Source: CALVGQ01 sp964368495
GTDB taxonomy: Bacteria; Bacillota_I; Bacilli_A; Erysipelotrichales; Erysipelotrichaceae
Direction of reading: 5' to 3'
Assembly (NCBI GenBank): GCA_964368495.1
Contig: CAYJAJ010000043.1
Location: forward strand, 1-6,514
Length of the DNA: 6,514 nt
The notes below the pieces were generated by a model, which saw only the letters and a list, made by a program, of their open reading frames with translations, was not told where the DNA came from and searched no databases. This document shows, one piece after another, positions 5,997 to 6,514 of this stretch; positions within the stretch are counted from its first letter, which is position 1, and each line of letters starts with the position of its first letter. Both the position numbers and the translations under genes were made by a program.

Positions 5997-6514
5997 ATGA
6001 ATCAAAAAAAGAGTGTTTTAGCATTATTTTTAGCAGTACTCATGATATTCCAGGTTTTTGGACCTATGGTAGTATCAGCTTTAGCAAATACTGATAACAA
6101 TGTGAATGCACAAGTTGTAACACAGACATCACAGGCAACAACGACAATGCCAGAAATTACAACGACAATGCCAGAAACAACAACGACAATGCCAGAGATT
6201 ACAACGACATTGCCTGAAACAACAACGACAATGCCAGAAATTACAACGACAATGCCGGAAGTAACAACGACAGCGCCAGAAGTTACAACGACATCACCGG
6301 TGGTTACAACAACTCAAACGACTGTTGCTCAAGATGCAGGAGTGTCGTTATTTTCAGCATCGCCACTAATGTTAATTAATGATGGTATTATGCCTGCTAG
6401 TTCAGATGTTATAGTTTCTAATGAATTTGCACCATTTTTTGATGAGGCAACTAGTTCTTATTATTGGGATTATACAAACGATGACGGTTCTTTTACCTAT
6501 GACATTAACGCAAC
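5997..6514 (+). CDS. Secreted surface protein with Thr-rich 7-residue repeats (3'-truncated)
   Basis: The first 172 codons are present and the frame runs off the right edge. Residues 1-30 are a classical Sec signal peptide: MNQKK basic start, hydrophobic core from about 6 to 26, and a VSALA cleavage site giving a mature start at N31. No YSIRK/GxxxS motif is present. After a short Asn/Gln-rich stretch (31-47), residues 48-103 are eight consecutive 7-residue units of the form TTTxPEx, followed by TTT. Residues 107-172 are non-repetitive and become Asp- and Tyr-rich (for example YYWDYTNDDGSFTYDIN), probably the start of a beta-rich domain. Low-complexity Thr regions of this sort act as extended or glycosylated spacers in surface proteins. 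The gene has its own promoter and a cre site upstream. Given the adjacent giant adhesin it may be a related surface protein, but the window is too short to identify the family or a C-terminal anchor. Confidence 0.9.
   Translation, partial: MNQKKSVLALFLAVLMIFQVFGPMVVSALANTDNNVNAQVVTQTSQATTTMPEITTTMPETTTTMPEITTTLPETTTTMPEITTTMPEVTTTAPEVTTTSPVVTTTQTTVAQDAGVSLFSASPLMLINDGIMPASSDVIVSNEFAPFFDEATSSYYWDYTNDDGSFTYDINA
6138..6305 (+). repeat. Eight in-frame 21-bp tandem repeats encoding TTTxPEx
   Basis: Unit boundaries fall every 21 bases from 6138. The consensus ACAACGACAATGCCAGAAAT covers the first 20 bases of the unit. The eight peptides are TTTMPEI, TTTMPET, TTTMPEI, TTTLPET, TTTMPEI, TTTMPEV, TTTAPEV and TTTSPVV. 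ACA-ACG-ACA is kept in every copy, while the last two units diverge most, so the array appears to have grown on its left side. Change in copy number would alter spacer length without breaking the frame. Confidence 0.93.

Noticed and set aside
6201..6230. LPETT in the Thr-rich repeats as a sortase signal
   Set aside because: It is LPETT, not LPETG, arises as one variant of the TTTMPE repeat, lies near the N terminus, and is not followed by a hydrophobic helix and basic tail.
6138..6305. 21-bp repeats as a CRISPR-like array
   Set aside because: Units are contiguous with no spacers, keep the reading frame exactly and vary mostly at codon level, so they are a coding tandem repeat.

Overview
The window comes from an AT-rich genome (GC roughly one third by eye) and reads as a Gram-positive, low-GC Bacillota surface-protein locus. 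Three things support this: UGA is never read as a sense codon, the ribosome binding site is purine-rich and correctly spaced, and the large protein ends in a membrane segment plus lysine-rich tail typical of wall- or membrane-anchored proteins of that group. The sequence alone does not fix genus or family.

Layout. Bases 2-5674 (+) hold the 3' 1,890 codons of one giant adhesin-like gene whose start lies upstream of the window. From N to C terminus it has about 990 residues of beta-rich, acidic, cysteine-free A-region-like sequence, then four SdrD-B/Cna-B-like stalk modules, and finally a short linker, a non-canonical sorting-like motif (NPADTSD), one transmembrane helix and a KSKKKKETK tail. 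The fourth module carries a Pro-Thr tract inside it. A Rho-independent terminator follows at 5686-5717. Bases 5718-5996 are an AT-rich intergenic regulatory region with a perfect match to the CcpA cre consensus overlapping a 12-bp palindrome, a sigma-A-type promoter, a dyad in the presumed leader, and a ribosome binding site. A second secreted protein starts at 5997 and runs off the right edge. It has a clear signal peptide followed by eight 7-residue TTTxPEx repeats.

How they fit together. Both genes encode exported proteins in the same orientation. They are separated by a terminator and a new promoter, so they look like a tandem surface-protein cluster of independently regulated genes rather than one operon. 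The second gene looks wired to carbon catabolite control through CcpA. I see no RNA gene, insertion sequence, CRISPR array or minus-strand gene. The least ordinary aspects are the stalk modules swollen by insertions, the Pro-Thr tract inside the last module, the atypical sorting motif, and the cre/palindrome arrangement.
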